DNA from: Actinomycetota bacterium
Lineage (GTDB): Bacteria; Actinomycetota; Actinomycetes; Nanopelagicales; Nanopelagicaceae
Assembly: GCA_026392695.1 (NCBI GenBank)
Contig: JAPLBP010000118.1
Coordinates: forward strand, 1-43,107
Direction: 5' to 3'
Length of the DNA stretch: 43,107 bases
The notes below the pieces were generated by a model. It made no database searches. It was not told the DNA's origin and saw nothing but the letters and a program-made list of their open reading frames with translations. Within the stretch, counting starts at the first letter, position 1. Every line of letters starts with the position of its first letter. Shown piece by piece: positions 19,629 through 27,959 of the stretch. Position numbers and translations under genes: made by a program.

Positions 19629-20284
19629 CTCATGACGAGATCATCAAGGCACTTTATGACGAGACGCTTCTCGGCAACGCGCCAGCAGTTCTAGAACTCA
19701 CGCAAAAGGCGCTAGCAGATGGAATGGGGCCGGACACGATACTTTTCGATGCTCTTATCCCCTCTCTAGAAGAAGTCGGCTCTCGCTTTGAGCGCGGCGA
19801 CTACTTTGTACCGGAAATGTTGATCGCCGGAAAAGCCATGGCAGGTGCGCTGAATGTCTTGCGTCCGCTTTTGGCAGATACGGGAGCTGAAACAGTCGGA
19901 ACCTTTGTCATGGGTACGGTTAAGGGCGACGTACACGATATTGGAAAGAATCTTGTCAATATCATGCTTGAAGGCGCGGGCTTTAATGTTATTGATTTGG
20001 GAGTACAAGTCGCACCTGAGAAATTCGTTGCCGCGGTTGCAGAGCACAAGCCCGACATTTTGGGAATGTCAGCATTTCTCACCACAACCATGCCAATGTT
20101 TAAAGTCAATATTCATGAAATTACTAAAGCAGGGCTGCGCGAAGGGCTCATCATCATGGTGGGTGGAGCTCCCGTTACTCAAGAATATGCCGACGCGGTA
20201 GGTGCTGATGGTTATGCCGCTGACGCATCGACAGCAGTTCGTTTAGCCAAAGAATTAATCAAGAAGCAACGCGCCTTAGTCTGA
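19625..20284 (+). CDS. mtgC: Corrinoid (B12-binding) methyl-carrier protein, MtgC/MttC-like
   Basis: MGTVKGDVHDIGKNLVNIMLEGAGFNVIDLGVQVAPEKFV contains the cobalamin-binding DxHxxG motif; N-terminal helical cap typical of methyltransferase corrinoid proteins. Confidence 0.94.
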   Translation: MTHDEIIKALYDETLLGNAPAVLELTQKALADGMGPDTILFDALIPSLEEVGSRFERGDYFVPEMLIAGKAMAGALNVLRPLLADTGAETVGTFVMGTVKGDVHDIGKNLVNIMLEGAGFNVIDLGVQVAPEKFVAAVAEHKPDILGMSAFLTTTMPMFKVNIHEITKAGLREGLIIMVGGAPVTQEYADAVGADGYAADASTAVRLAKELIKKQRALV

Positions 20285-20291
20285 TATCACA

Positions 20292-20675
20292 ATGCCAAAA
20301 CTTCTTCCTTTCATCGAGCACGCGATTAAGCAACCCATTTGGGATTGCCGCATGTGTGGTCAATGCGTATTGCATTCAACCGGTATGACATGTCCTATGA
20401 CTTGTCCGAAGACGCTTCGAAACGGGCCATGTGGTGGAGTCAGAGAAAACGGAAATTGTGAAGTCAACCCCGAGATGCAATGTGTATGGGCAAAGGCCTA
20501 TGAACGCAAAGAGTCCCTGCCTCTTCCTCAGGCGTGGAGGGATCATTACAACGATCTCCGCCCTCCCGTGGATATGAGACTAAAAGGAACATCGTCGTGG
20601 ATCAATCTTGTAACGCGACGAGATCGAGAAGTGCCAGATGGTTGGAATACAACCACACAGTCAGTCGGTGAATAG
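20292..20675 (+). CDS. metV: Small cysteine-rich MetV-like (methylene-THF reductase C-terminal domain) protein
   Basis: 127 aa with eight cysteines: DCRMCGQCVLHSTGMTCPMTCPKTLRNGPCGGVRENGNCEVNPEMQCVWAKAYER; directly upstream of metF. Confidence 0.85.
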   Translation: MPKLLPFIEHAIKQPIWDCRMCGQCVLHSTGMTCPMTCPKTLRNGPCGGVRENGNCEVNPEMQCVWAKAYERKESLPLPQAWRDHYNDLRPPVDMRLKGTSSWINLVTRRDREVPDGWNTTTQSVGE

Positions 20676-20677
20676 AA

Positions 20678-21595
20678 ATGTCGCGCCTTCAAATCCTGTT
20701 GGACGATAAATCGAAAAGAGTTTTCACATCTGAGTTTTCGACCATTGACGGTGGAGGAATGTCGAAGGTCATATCAACGGCCGAACGTTTGGCGCCTTGG
20801 TTTGATGCGGTCAATGCCACCGACAATCCAGCGGCGCACGCACACGCATCAAACACCGCAGTGGCAATCGCAATTAAGGCTCAGGGCCTCGAACCGATTA
20901 TGCAGATCGTTTGCCGAGATAAGAATCGACTTGCCATCCAAGCGGACATGATGGGGGCCGCCCTCCACGGAATTGAGAATCTCTCTCTACTTACCGGCGA
21001 TGACGTCACGGCAGGTGACGAACCCGAGACGCGACGAGTATTTGATCTCGATGCACCTCAAGCAATCAGCGTTGCTGGTTCCCTCGCGGCGGGAACGTAT
21101 CTCTCTGGGCGCAAGATCACTCCTCCACCTGTTTTCTACATCGGTGCTGTCGAGAATGCTGGCGCACCTCCTTTTGAATATCGAGTTGAGCGAACCTTGA
21201 AGAAGTTTCGTGCTGGAGCAAAATTTCTCCAACTTCAAATCTGTTTTCATCAGGACCGGCTTGAGAAATTTTGTGCCGGCGTAGCACTTTCGGTGCCGCA
21301 AATGCATCTGCTCCCCACTGTCGTCTTGCTCAAAGGCGTTCGGGGATTGAATTTCATGAACGATAAAGTGCCTGGAATAGATATTCCTAGAGATCTCATT
21401 GAGCGGGTTGAAAAGAGCTCAGATCCTGCTGAAGCCGCATACCAATTGACTCTTGAACTCTCTTTGCACGCCCTAGCCCAACCAAACGTACGGGGTTTGC
21501 ATATCGCCGATTTTCGACATGATGAAACTTTGGAAAGACTTATGCGAGATCTCGGACGAACCCCCTCGGAAAATATCGGTCAGAAAGTACGTTGA
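20678..21595 (+). CDS. metF: Methylenetetrahydrofolate reductase (MetF)
   Basis: 305 aa; VFTSEFSTIDG, VNATDNPAAHAHASNTAVAIAIKAQGLEPIMQIVCRDKNRLAIQADMMGAALHGIENLSLLTGDD, AGAKFLQLQICF. Confidence 0.92.
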   Translation: MSRLQILLDDKSKRVFTSEFSTIDGGGMSKVISTAERLAPWFDAVNATDNPAAHAHASNTAVAIAIKAQGLEPIMQIVCRDKNRLAIQADMMGAALHGIENLSLLTGDDVTAGDEPETRRVFDLDAPQAISVAGSLAAGTYLSGRKITPPPVFYIGAVENAGAPPFEYRVERTLKKFRAGAKFLQLQICFHQDRLEKFCAGVALSVPQMHLLPTVVLLKGVRGLNFMNDKVPGIDIPRDLIERVEKSSDPAEAAYQLTLELSLHALAQPNVRGLHIADFRHDETLERLMRDLGRTPSENIGQKVR

Positions 21596-21617
21596 TGACA
21601 CTACATAGGAGCGCCAC

Positions 21618-22493
21618 ATGCATACAGTCCTGAAATCCGCCACAAAAACCGTCACGATTGGTCATGATCAACCATTTTGCATTATTGGCGAGCGGATCAA
21701 TCCGACGGGAAGAAAGAAATTTCAGGCGCAACTCCGAGTTGACGATCTTTCGCAATTAGCAATAGACATCGAACAACAAGTTCGTGGCGGCGCTGACGTT
21801 TTGGATGTCAACATGGGAGTACCGCTCACCGACGAACCGGCGTTGCTGGGGAGAGCGATTAAAGAGATTCAATCGCTAACCGATCTCCCAATCTGCATCG
21901 ATTCATCCATTATTGAAGCCCTTCAAGTTGGTCTAGAGACCTACCAAGGCAAGGCGCTGGTCAATAGCGTTACAGGCGAAGAAGAGCGGATGGAACTCAT
22001 CCTTCCTCTAATAAAAAGGCACGGCGCGGCAATAATTGCATTGCCCAATGACGCAACGGGTATTCCGGCGACCGCCGCCGAAAGAATGGTAATCACCGAA
22101 AAGATCGTTCGCACCGTGGAGAAATATGGGATTCCTCTTGAAGATCTTGTGATTGATCCTCTTGCCATGACAGTTGGCGCAGATCCAGAGGCCGTGAAAA
22201 TTACTCTAGAAACGATTCATTTGATTCTTGAGAAGTGGGGACTAAACATGACTCTTGGCGCCTCGAACGTTTCATTCGGACTTCCGTATCGCCACGCAAT
22301 AAATGCCGCTTTTTTGCCAGCCGCAATGTCACATGGTCTAACCAGCGCCGTCATGGATTCTCGGACACCTCTCATCGTTGAGGCAGTCCGCGCCGCGGAT
22401 CTGCTTCTGGGTCTTGACCCTTGGGGTGGAAACTGGATAAGCCGTTTCCGATCATTAGAAGCAGCAAAAGCTGCAGCCCAACTGGAGGTTTAA
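21618..22493 (+). CDS. Pterin-binding-domain methyltransferase (corrinoid protein:THF methyltransferase, MtgA/AcsE-like)
   Basis: FCIIGERINPTGRKKFQAQL, GADVLDVNMGVPLTDEPALL, PICIDSSIIEALQVGLETYQGKALVNSVTGEEER, LVIDPLAMTVGADPEAVKITLETI. Confidence 0.9.
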   Translation: MHTVLKSATKTVTIGHDQPFCIIGERINPTGRKKFQAQLRVDDLSQLAIDIEQQVRGGADVLDVNMGVPLTDEPALLGRAIKEIQSLTDLPICIDSSIIEALQVGLETYQGKALVNSVTGEEERMELILPLIKRHGAAIIALPNDATGIPATAAERMVITEKIVRTVEKYGIPLEDLVIDPLAMTVGADPEAVKITLETIHLILEKWGLNMTLGASNVSFGLPYRHAINAAFLPAAMSHGLTSAVMDSRTPLIVEAVRAADLLLGLDPWGGNWISRFRSLEAAKAAAQLEV

Positions 22494-22494
22494 C

Positions 22495-24399
22495 ATCGCA
22501 CGCGAAAAGACTTTCGATCCAATCGTCCCTGACCATGACGGCACAGGGCGAGTAAAACTCTCTATAACTTCTTTAGAACTTGATGGCTCCAGCGCCAATG
22601 AACGCGTCATTACGGTGCCGACAGGTGTGAGCGCATTCGATGCTGCGTCATGGAACGGCATTGCAATTGATTCCACGTGTGGCGGGTATGGCACATGCAA
22701 GAAGTGCAAGATTCAGATTACGAACGGAGACGTTCCTCCAGCAAAATTGGATTCAAGGGCATTCACGCAGAAGGAAATCGCGGACGGGTGGCGTTTGGCT
22801 TGTCTTGTCCGTACGACATCCGATATCTCATTAAAAGTTCCGCCTCTTACGACTCGACCAAAAGCGGCAACTGTGGGCGTTGGTCGCCAAGTAATCCTTC
22901 GCCCGGCGGTGCAAAAACGCTATGTTGAACTATCAGAACCTTCTTTGCATGATCAACGCACAGATGTCGTTCGGGTGCTCGATGCAATTGACGATATCGA
23001 GGCAACATTTACATTGTCTGCTATTCGTGCACTTCCAACTATTTTGAGAGCCTCTCACTTCAAGGTCACTGCCGTGTTCATTGATCAAGAACTAATCGGA
23101 ATTGAAGCCGGCGATACGAGTTCCTTCCGTTACGGCATCGCATACGATCTCGGCACCACCACAGTTGTCGCCACTCTTCTGGACCTCAATTCAGGAACTC
23201 CACTTTCAGTAAAGTCGATGCTTAATAAGCAGCAGCCTTTTGGTGCAGATGTCATTACAAGAATCAGCGCAACTATGTTGGACCCGACCGCCCTCGGGCG
23301 TTTACGCGGACTTGCACAGGACACCTTGGCTGAACTCACCCGAGAAGTGTGTGAAGAAGCGGACATCAATCCTTTGCATGTCTATGAAGTCGCACTGGCA
23401 GGAAATGCAACTATGGTGCAACTGCTTCTCGGTGTCGATCCGGAACCTCTCGGTGTTGCCCCCTTCATAATGGCAAGCGCACAATTCCCTGATGTGGCGG
23501 CTACGGAGCTTGGTCTACAACTTCACCCTCAAGCAAAAGCAATAATTTTGCCTTCTCTCGGCGCTTACGTCGGCGGAGACATCATCGCTGGCGCGCTTGC
23601 GTCAGGAATGGATCGAGATAAGCGACTGCGACTCTTTATTGACGTTGGAACCAATTGTGAAATCATCCTTGGAGACGGCACAAAGATTCTGGCCACCGCA
23701 GCACCTGCAGGTCCCGCCTTTGAAGCCGCATCAATTAAATGTGGTGTACGAGCGGCCTCAGGGGCTATCGAAACAGTCAAGATCGTTGAGGGCGAGCTCG
23801 TTATCGGAACTATCGAAGATTCAGTCGCAATCGGTATCTGCGGATCAGGTCTCGTGGACGCCTGCGCAGTCTTAGTTCAGATGGGATTACTGGATCACAG
23901 CGGTCGTTTTGTGAGTGATGATATTGCTGCAACGATCTCACCGACTTTAGCTTCGCGTCTTTGCGAACGAGAGGGTGAAAGAGTTTTTGTGCTCGTTTGG
24001 AATGGCGAGATAGGAAATCTCACGGATTGCATCTTCCTTACTCAAAGAGATGTCCGAGAATTGCAATTTGCCAAGGCCGCTATCGCAACCGGATGGGCGC
24101 TCCTGCTCGAAGAATTTGACGTTGAAGAGCGCGACATTCAACAGGTGCTACTCGCGGGATCCTTCGGATCGTATCTTTCGCCATCCTCGGCAATCAAAAT
24201 TGGTCTAGTCCCGAAAATTTCGGTTATGCGAATCGTGTCCGCTGGCAATGTCGCCGGTGAGGGAGCCAAGATGGTCTTGCTCTCTGCCCAAGAGCGCCAT
24301 GGCGCCACCGCGCTACTCGATGAAATTGATTACGTAGAGCTTTCTGACAGAGCAGACTTCAATGACAAATTCGTCGAACGATTGTCGTTCCCTAAATAG
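22495..24399 (+). CDS. RACo-like reductive activator of corrinoid proteins ([2Fe-2S] ferredoxin domain plus ASKHA/DUF4445-type domain)
   Basis: STCGGYGTCKKCKIQI [2Fe-2S] motif; YDLGTTTVVATLLDL, LFIDVGTNCEIILGDG, GICGSGLVDACAVLVQMGLLD. Ferredoxin homology begins upstream of the first canonical start (GTG 22615); candidate start ATC 22495 after GGAGG. Confidence 0.85.
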   Translation: MAREKTFDPIVPDHDGTGRVKLSITSLELDGSSANERVITVPTGVSAFDAASWNGIAIDSTCGGYGTCKKCKIQITNGDVPPAKLDSRAFTQKEIADGWRLACLVRTTSDISLKVPPLTTRPKAATVGVGRQVILRPAVQKRYVELSEPSLHDQRTDVVRVLDAIDDIEATFTLSAIRALPTILRASHFKVTAVFIDQELIGIEAGDTSSFRYGIAYDLGTTTVVATLLDLNSGTPLSVKSMLNKQQPFGADVITRISATMLDPTALGRLRGLAQDTLAELTREVCEEADINPLHVYEVALAGNATMVQLLLGVDPEPLGVAPFIMASAQFPDVAATELGLQLHPQAKAIILPSLGAYVGGDIIAGALASGMDRDKRLRLFIDVGTNCEIILGDGTKILATAAPAGPAFEAASIKCGVRAASGAIETVKIVEGELVIGTIEDSVAIGICGSGLVDACAVLVQMGLLDHSGRFVSDDIAATISPTLASRLCEREGERVFVLVWNGEIGNLTDCIFLTQRDVRELQFAKAAIATGWALLLEEFDVEERDIQQVLLAGSFGSYLSPSSAIKIGLVPKISVMRIVSAGNVAGEGAKMVLLSAQERHGATALLDEIDYVELSDRADFNDKFVERLSFPK

Positions 24400-24400
24400 C

Positions 24401-24982
24401 ATGAGCGCTGCGATTGTTGCTTGTGGGGCGCTTTCCTCACATATCGAATCAATCGTTGGCCGTCACGGTCTAAAAGTGGAAGTAATTTCTCTACCAGCAA
24501 TATTGCACAACACTCCGAAGGAAATATCCATACAAGTTGATGCCGTCATTTCAAGGATTAGAGGCAATTTCGACACCATCGCCGTTGCCTATGCAGACTG
24601 TGGAACTTACGGAGCCCTTGATGGGGTTCTCCGCAAGTATTCCGTTGCCCGACTCGGCGGAAATCATTGCTACGATGTTTTTGCGGGAGAAAAAGAAATA
24701 CAAAAAACACTGGATAACGAAGCAGGAACGTACTTACTGACAGACTTCCTCGTACGAACATTTTATCAAAGCGTAATTGTCGGTCTAGGAATCGACCGCT
24801 ATCCAGATCTTCTCGAGGACTACTTCAAAAATTATTCAAAAGTAATTTGGTTGGCACAAAACCCCACTCCTGAACTCCAGAACCTGGCAGTCCAAGCTGC
24901 GGAAATGATCGGCCTTCCCCTTGAGACGAGGATTGTTGGCGAAGCCAAATTGGAAGAGCAAATTCTTACTTTGTTAGCGTAG
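24401..24982 (+). CDS. DUF1638-like protein
   Basis: MSAAIVACGALSSHIESIVGRHGLKVEVISLPAILHNTPKEI...AYADCGTYGALDGVL...RLGGNHCYDVFAG; DUF1638 proteins are often encoded beside MttB/corrinoid genes. Confidence 0.8.
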   Translation: MSAAIVACGALSSHIESIVGRHGLKVEVISLPAILHNTPKEISIQVDAVISRIRGNFDTIAVAYADCGTYGALDGVLRKYSVARLGGNHCYDVFAGEKEIQKTLDNEAGTYLLTDFLVRTFYQSVIVGLGIDRYPDLLEDYFKNYSKVIWLAQNPTPELQNLAVQAAEMIGLPLETRIVGEAKLEEQILTLLA

Positions 24983-27959
24983 ATTCCAATTCCATAGCCT
25001 TCAGTACGAGGGGTGACAACTTCGTTCGATCCGCGTCTTCCAAAAGGCGTCGCCTCATGTCCGGTGTCCAAAATTGCCCGATGTGATGAGCGATTGCTAT
25101 TTCCGGTGCAGCATCAGCTGGAACATTCGCCGCGATTTGATTTGCCATTCTGACAATGGATTCGAGCTGAACATCACCATCCGAGTGCTGCAAGTGAAGT
25201 GAACCAGGACCCTGCAAGCTTGGAGAAATTTCGACTGCAGTTACCTTGTATTCCGGGCAATTCGTCGCCCAATCTGAGTAATCAGTTGTGATTATGTTGG
25301 CGCCACTTTCAGGAAAATGGAAAGTCGTATAGACAACGCCCGCGGGAACTTCATTAGTAATGCGCGCCTTAAGAATTGTGTCTCCGACCCGACTTGCCAG
25401 GCGTACCCAAGATCCGTCTTCGATCCCCCGCAATTGCGCATCTGATTCATGAATATCAAGAATATCTTCCGAGTGCCAAATGACATTTGCCGTGCGCCTC
25501 GTCTGAGCGCCAACGTTGTACTGACTCAGGATGCGACCCGTCGTGAGCAATAAGGGAAATTTTCGCGATGCTTTCTCGTCAGTGGGAACAAATGGAGTCT
25601 CCATAAATCGACCCAAACCCCGAACAAAATGATCCACATGCATGACGGGGGTGCCATCGGACTGCTCCTCATTGCAAGGCCACTGAAGACTTCCAACCTC
25701 ATCCAATTTCGAAAAGGAAACACCCGCGAAGGTTGGTGTTGTTGCCGCAATTTCATCCATAATCGCCGCGCCATTTGCGTAGCCCATTTCATATCCCATA
25801 GCTCGCGCAAGGTCGCACGTAACTTCCCATTCCGACTTTCCCGTCTTTGAAGCCATGACTGGGCGAACTCGATTAATACGACGTTCGGCGTTAGTGAAAG
25901 TTCCATCCTTTTCTAGGAAGGAAGTTCCTGGCAGAAAAACGTGGGCAAACTTGGATGTCTCGTTTAAGAAGAGATCCTGGACAATAACCATTTCCATCGC
26001 GCGCAACGCTGCATGTACGTGGGAAATATTGGGATCAGACTGAGCGATATCCTCACCTTGGATATAAATGCCTTTGAAATCACCATTCAACGCGGAATCG
26101 AACATGTTAGGAATGCGAAGGCCAGGTTCGGCACTTATGGTTCTTCCCCAAATCTTTTCAAAGATTTCTCGGGTATCTGGGTTAGAGATATGTCGATAGC
26201 CAGGAAGTTCGTGAGGGAACGAACCCATATCGCAGGAACCTTGCACATTGTTCTGGCCTCGAAGCGGATTTACACCGACACCAGGTCGGCCAATATTGCC
26301 AGTAGCCATCGCAAGGTTTGCGATTCCCATCACCATTGTTGAACCTTGGCTGTGCTCGGTAACACCAAGACCATAATAAATCGCCGCATTATTTGCACTG
26401 GCAAAAAGTCGAGCCGCTTCGCGCACTTTTTCAGCTGGTACTCGAGTGACCGATTCCAAAGCTTCTGGACTATTGATAGGTAGTCGGATGAATACTTCCC
26501 ATGCCGCAAAGGATTCCAGATCGCAACGTGCATTTACGAAATCGCGATCGATGTATCCTTCCTCGGCAATAACGTGGGCTAAAGCATTAATAATCGCCAC
26601 ATTGGTGCCAGGCAATAACTGCAAGTGATGGGCAGCGCTGACGTGTGGAGTTTTCACGATTTCGATTACTCGAGGATCAACAACGATGAGTTGGGCGCCT
26701 TTACGCATTGCTTGTTTCATACGAGAGGCAAAGACCGGATGAGCCGCAGTCGGGTTGGCTCCAATTAAGAGAATTACGTCAGAGTGTTCTACCGATTCAA
26801 AATCTTGAGTTCCTGCCGACGTTCCAAAAGTTTGACTCAGACCATAGCCAGTAGGTGAATGACAGACGCGGGCGCATGTGTCCACGTTGTTATTTCCAAA
26901 TGCCGCCCGAATCATTTTTTGAACAACATAAACTTCTTCATTGGTGCAGCGCGATGAAGTTATGCCACCGATGCTCGTTACGCCGTGCGTATCTTGAATT
27001 CTTTTCAGCGAACTCGCAGCAAATCCGATTGCCTCTTCCCATGTGGTCTTGCGCCAAGGGTCGGTAATCGCTTCTCGCACCATGGGTTGGGTGATTCGAT
27101 CACCATGGGTTGCATACCCCCAAGCAAAACGGCCCTTCACGCATGAGTGACCTTCATTTGCTCCGCCAGCTTTCAACGGAACCATGCGAACCAATTCATC
27201 CCCGCGCATTTCGGCCTTGAACGAGCAACCCACTCCGCAATACGCGCACGTGGTTATTACTGATCGAGTCGGAGCACCGATTGTCAGGAGCGTCTTCTCG
27301 GTAAGTGCGCCCGTTGGACACGCCTGGACGCAAGCTCCGCAGGAAACGCACTCGCTTTCAATAAAGGATGTTCCCGAGGATGAAACTCGAGCCTCGAATC
27401 CGCGATTTTCAATCGTGAGAGCAAAGGTGCCTTGAACTTCATCACATGCGCGAACGCAGCGGTTGCACACGATGCACTCTGTAGAATCGAAAGTGAAATA
27501 TGGATTTGACTCATCTTTAGCGATTCCCAAGTGTGTTCGACCTTGGTAGCGAACTTCTTTCAGTCCTACTCGGGCGGCCATCTCATGCACTTCACACTCA
27601 TCCCCCACTGCGCACTCTTTGGGATGATCAGACATGTAGAGCTCCATGACACCTTGGCGAACACGATCTATCCGCGGGCTCTGTGTAGAAACTTTCATTC
27701 CTTCCGAGACGGGAGTCGTACAAGAAGAAGGAGTTCCATTTCGACCTTCGATTTCTACAACGCAGAGTCTGCATGATCCAAAAGCTTTTAGTCGATCAGT
27801 GGCGCACAATTTCGGAATTGCTATTCCTGCCAATTTGGAAGCGCGCAAAATGGATGTCTCTGCGGGCACTGTGATCGACACGCCATCAATGTCGACGGTG
27901 ACCTGATCGGTTCGCTTACTTGGCGGCGTCCCATAATCGGGTTCCATTAACAGGCTCAT
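24966..27959 (-). CDS. fdsA: NAD-dependent formate dehydrogenase alpha subunit (FdsA-type molybdo-oxidoreductase) with C-terminal FdsD-like domain
   Basis: N-terminal [2Fe-2S]/[4Fe-4S] domains (LKAFGSCRLCVVEIEGR, CIVCNRCVRACDEVQG, CVSCGACVQACPTGAL), CAYCGVGCSFKAEM, active-site Cys region DTCARVCHSPTGYGLSQTFGTSAGTQD, GQNNVQGSCDMG. C-terminal ESIVRMANQIAANVPADAAPEIAIAHHIGQFWTPDMRRRLLEDADRTKLSPLVLKAM matches FdsD. Confidence 0.95.
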   Translation of the reverse strand: MSLLMEPDYGTPPSKRTDQVTVDIDGVSITVPAETSILRASKLAGIAIPKLCATDRLKAFGSCRLCVVEIEGRNGTPSSCTTPVSEGMKVSTQSPRIDRVRQGVMELYMSDHPKECAVGDECEVHEMAARVGLKEVRYQGRTHLGIAKDESNPYFTFDSTECIVCNRCVRACDEVQGTFALTIENRGFEARVSSSGTSFIESECVSCGACVQACPTGALTEKTLLTIGAPTRSVITTCAYCGVGCSFKAEMRGDELVRMVPLKAGGANEGHSCVKGRFAWGYATHGDRITQPMVREAITDPWRKTTWEEAIGFAASSLKRIQDTHGVTSIGGITSSRCTNEEVYVVQKMIRAAFGNNNVDTCARVCHSPTGYGLSQTFGTSAGTQDFESVEHSDVILLIGANPTAAHPVFASRMKQAMRKGAQLIVVDPRVIEIVKTPHVSAAHHLQLLPGTNVAIINALAHVIAEEGYIDRDFVNARCDLESFAAWEVFIRLPINSPEALESVTRVPAEKVREAARLFASANNAAIYYGLGVTEHSQGSTMVMGIANLAMATGNIGRPGVGVNPLRGQNNVQGSCDMGSFPHELPGYRHISNPDTREIFEKIWGRTISAEPGLRIPNMFDSALNGDFKGIYIQGEDIAQSDPNISHVHAALRAMEMVIVQDLFLNETSKFAHVFLPGTSFLEKDGTFTNAERRINRVRPVMASKTGKSEWEVTCDLARAMGYEMGYANGAAIMDEIAATTPTFAGVSFSKLDEVGSLQWPCNEEQSDGTPVMHVDHFVRGLGRFMETPFVPTDEKASRKFPLLLTTGRILSQYNVGAQTRRTANVIWHSEDILDIHESDAQLRGIEDGSWVRLASRVGDTILKARITNEVPAGVVYTTFHFPESGANIITTDYSDWATNCPEYKVTAVEISPSLQGPGSLHLQHSDGDVQLESIVRMANQIAANVPADAAPEIAIAHHIGQFWTPDMRRRLLEDADRTKLSPLVLKAMELESTLTK

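Noticed and set aside
24966-27959. Possible selenocysteine formate dehydrogenase
   Set aside because: The active-site region reads DTCARVCHSPTGYG with a normal Cys codon and no in-frame TGA.
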